Shown here: piece after piece, positions 5,423 to 6,071 of the stretch
How the letters are laid out: each line of letters begins with the position of its first letter
Position numbering within the stretch: position 1 is the stretch's first letter
Assembly (NCBI GenBank): GCA_013151535.1
Contig: JAADIC010000368.1
Location: 1-6,071 of the forward strand
Direction: 5' to 3'
Origin: Alphaproteobacteria bacterium
GTDB lineage: Bacteria > Pseudomonadota > Alphaproteobacteria > Rhodobacterales > Rhodobacteraceae
DNA length: 6,071 nucleotides
Notes under the pieces: model-generated
What the model was told of the DNA's origin: nothing
Databases searched by the model: none
Seen by the model: only the letters and a program-made list of their open reading frames with translations
Program-made: the position numbers and the translations under genes

Positions 5423-5439
5423 AAAACCGGTTTATCGGT
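5423..5439 (+). repeat. 17-bp direct repeat, left copy
   Basis: AAAACCGGTTTATCGGT, matching 5543-5559 in 16 of 17 positions. The two copies are exactly 120 bp apart, which is 15 units of the 8-bp array, so they stay in its phase. Confidence 0.75.
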
Positions 5440-5579
5440 CTGTCGGTCTACTGGTCTGTCGATCCACTTGTCTACCAGTCTACCGGTCCATCGGCGGACC
5501 AGAATACTGGCACAAAGGTCCATCATTTTGTTGGTGGAGCACAAAACTGGTTTATCGGTACCCGGGTTCGATGGCGTTC
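5428..5579. repeat. Degenerate 8-bp tandem array
   Basis: Read in steps of eight from 5428, unit after unit follows the pattern (C/T)GGT(C/T)(T/C)(A/G)(C/T). Examples: CGGTTTAT at 5428, CGGTCTAC at 5444, TGGTCTGT at 5452, CAGTCTAC at 5476, CGGTCCAT at 5484, AGGTCCAT at 5516 and TGGTTTAT at 5548. The best-preserved part is 5428-5491 (8 units). The phase is regained at 5516 and 5548 after weaker units, and AC-ending units just upstream (TAGAAAAC at 5420) may extend it left to 5412. Eight is not a multiple of three, so this is not a protein repeat. No match to a repeat family I know. Confidence 0.65.
5543..5559 (+). repeat. 17-bp direct repeat, right copy
   Basis: AAAACTGGTTTATCGGT, one mismatch to 5423-5439. 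A small hairpin (TTTTGT 5526-5531 with ACAAAA 5541-5546) overlaps its left edge. Confidence 0.75.
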
Positions 5580-5625
5580 AACCTTGGCAAACCACGTCGG
5601 GCAAGCGATCTCTGGGCACTGGGCC

Positions 5626-6071
5626 TCAGCCCTCGCGCGTCACATCATAACCATAGAGCCAGTCAAACCGGCCCAGCATCCGCGCCGGATTTACACCACC
5701 AAGCAGGCGCATCGCGCTATGGGTCAATCCGCGCATCAAGGGCGAGGACATGTGGTAAATTCCGGTGTTGCTATCAGCCGCGCGCACGATGCGGCGCACG
5801 CGGCCGATGCGGCGCGTTTGATAGGCGGCAAAACCAGCCTGCAGATCATCGTGACGGTCCATTTCCTCGGCCAGAACCCAGGCGTCTTCAATCGCCATAT
5901 TCGCCCCTTGCGCCAGATATGGCAGGGTCGGATGGGCCGCATCCCCAAGAATGGCGGTGCCACCCTGATGCCAGCTTTCGGCCACCGGATGGGCAAACAG
6001 CCCCCACAGATGCACGTTTTCACACAGCGACAGCAGGCGCTGGACCTCGGGAGTGAAATCGGCGAAGGCGG
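5626..6071 (-). CDS. FAD-dependent group A monooxygenase, C-terminal part (N-terminus outside window)
   Basis: Seen: the frame enters at the right edge and reads 147 codons to TGA at 5626. An in-frame GTG at 6015 is internal, since coding sequence with family-like content (FADFTPEVQRLL) continues upstream to the edge. The signature GTAILGDAAHPTLPYLAQG (GDAAHP at 5929-5946) is the GD motif of group A flavoprotein monooxygenases, contacting the FAD ribityl chain, followed by GANMAIEDAWVLAEEM, also typical. Family knowledge: these enzymes use NAD(P)H and O2 to hydroxylate aromatic substrates; salicylate 1-hydroxylase and 3-hydroxybenzoate 6-hydroxylase are the closest types in style. The substrate cannot be told from this end, and the N-terminal GxGxxG nucleotide fold is not in view. 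The C-terminus (FDWLYGYDVTREG) looks intact. It lies upstream of the cupredoxin on the same strand, but 467 bases away and unlikely to be in one operon. Confidence 0.9.
   Translation of the reverse strand, partial: AFADFTPEVQRLLSLCENVHLWGLFAHPVAESWHQGGTAILGDAAHPTLPYLAQGANMAIEDAWVLAEEMDRHDDLQAGFAAYQTRRIGRVRRIVRAADSNTGIYHMSSPLMRGLTHSAMRLLGGVNPARMLGRFDWLYGYDVTREG

Larger units (their letters stand above)
5159..5625. other. 467-base gene-poor region between cupredoxin and monooxygenase
   Basis: No convincing gene. Short open frames here lack ribosome sites, domains and plausible composition. From right to left it holds the 3' flank of the monooxygenase, a degenerate 8-bp tandem array (about 5412-5579), a stretch at about 5260-5400 of unknown origin beginning GGGCCTGTTGAAAACCCG (5264-5281) that resembles insertion-sequence ends only in general style, and the cupredoxin promoter region with its FNR box. 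The array and the 17-bp direct repeat are listed separately. Confidence 0.6.

Noticed and set aside
5428..5507. CRISPR array
   Set aside because: Repeat units are only 8 bp, adjoining and degenerate, with no spacers of constant size and no cas genes nearby.
5621..5632. Terminator at the monooxygenase end (GGGC/GCCC inverted repeat)
   Set aside because: The stem is only about 4 bp, overlaps the stop codon and has no T-run.
5468..6056. Plus-strand open frames over the octamer array and the monooxygenase
   Set aside because: The second is the antisense shadow of the flavin monooxygenase, which has the GDAAHP motif on the minus strand; the first is array sequence with no domain.

Overview
The window looks like chromosomal DNA of an alphaproteobacterium, most likely a Rhodobacterales (Roseobacter-type) species. 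The basis is the style of the exonuclease III and ErpA proteins, the moderately high GC with alphaproteobacterial codon use, and a perfect FNR-type operator. No rRNA, tRNA, CRISPR array, integrase or intact transposase is visible.

Layout. (1) Positions 1-1094, minus strand: the N-terminal 364 codons of an RTX-type calcium-binding protein that runs off the left edge. (2) 1095-1330: divergent intergenic region. (3) 1331-3164, plus strand: a compact apparent operon. It holds a 12-codon leader that copies the start of exonuclease III, a secreted DUF3616-like protein coupled to it through TGATG, a DUF4956-like membrane protein, and a short chimeric ORF in which the first 10 codons of xthA are joined in frame to the C-terminal half of the Fe-S carrier ErpA. 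(4) 3316-3678, plus strand: a small secreted protein of unknown function with its own terminator. (5) 3817-4608, plus strand: intact xthA (exodeoxyribonuclease III). (6) 4664-5158, minus strand: an exported type-1 copper protein (cupredoxin), convergent with xthA across a terminator hairpin and preceded by a perfect FNR box. (7) 5159-5625: a gene-poor stretch with a degenerate 8-bp tandem array and a 17-bp direct repeat. (8) 5626-6071, minus strand: the C-terminal part of a FAD-dependent aromatic-ring-type monooxygenase that runs off the right edge.

The most unusual feature is that the 5' coding end of xthA occurs three times on the same strand (1331, 2988, 3817) and only the last copy continues into a real exonuclease. 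The other two sit exactly at the translation starts of unrelated sequence: one as a leader peptide coupled to the DUF3616 gene, the other as a new N-terminus on an erpA fragment. As I recall, erpA and xthA are often neighbours in Rhodobacterales. The locus is therefore best read as an ancestral erpA-xthA site broken up by repeated duplication/deletion or insertion at the xthA start, which left a two-gene envelope cassette (DUF3616-DUF4956) and a small secreted protein in between. Whether this is a historical scar or a recurring integration mechanism cannot be settled from one window.

Functionally the genes are a mixed set: DNA repair (xthA), envelope or secreted proteins (RTX, DUF3616, DUF4956, the 120-residue secreted protein), and a periplasmic copper electron carrier probably induced at low oxygen.
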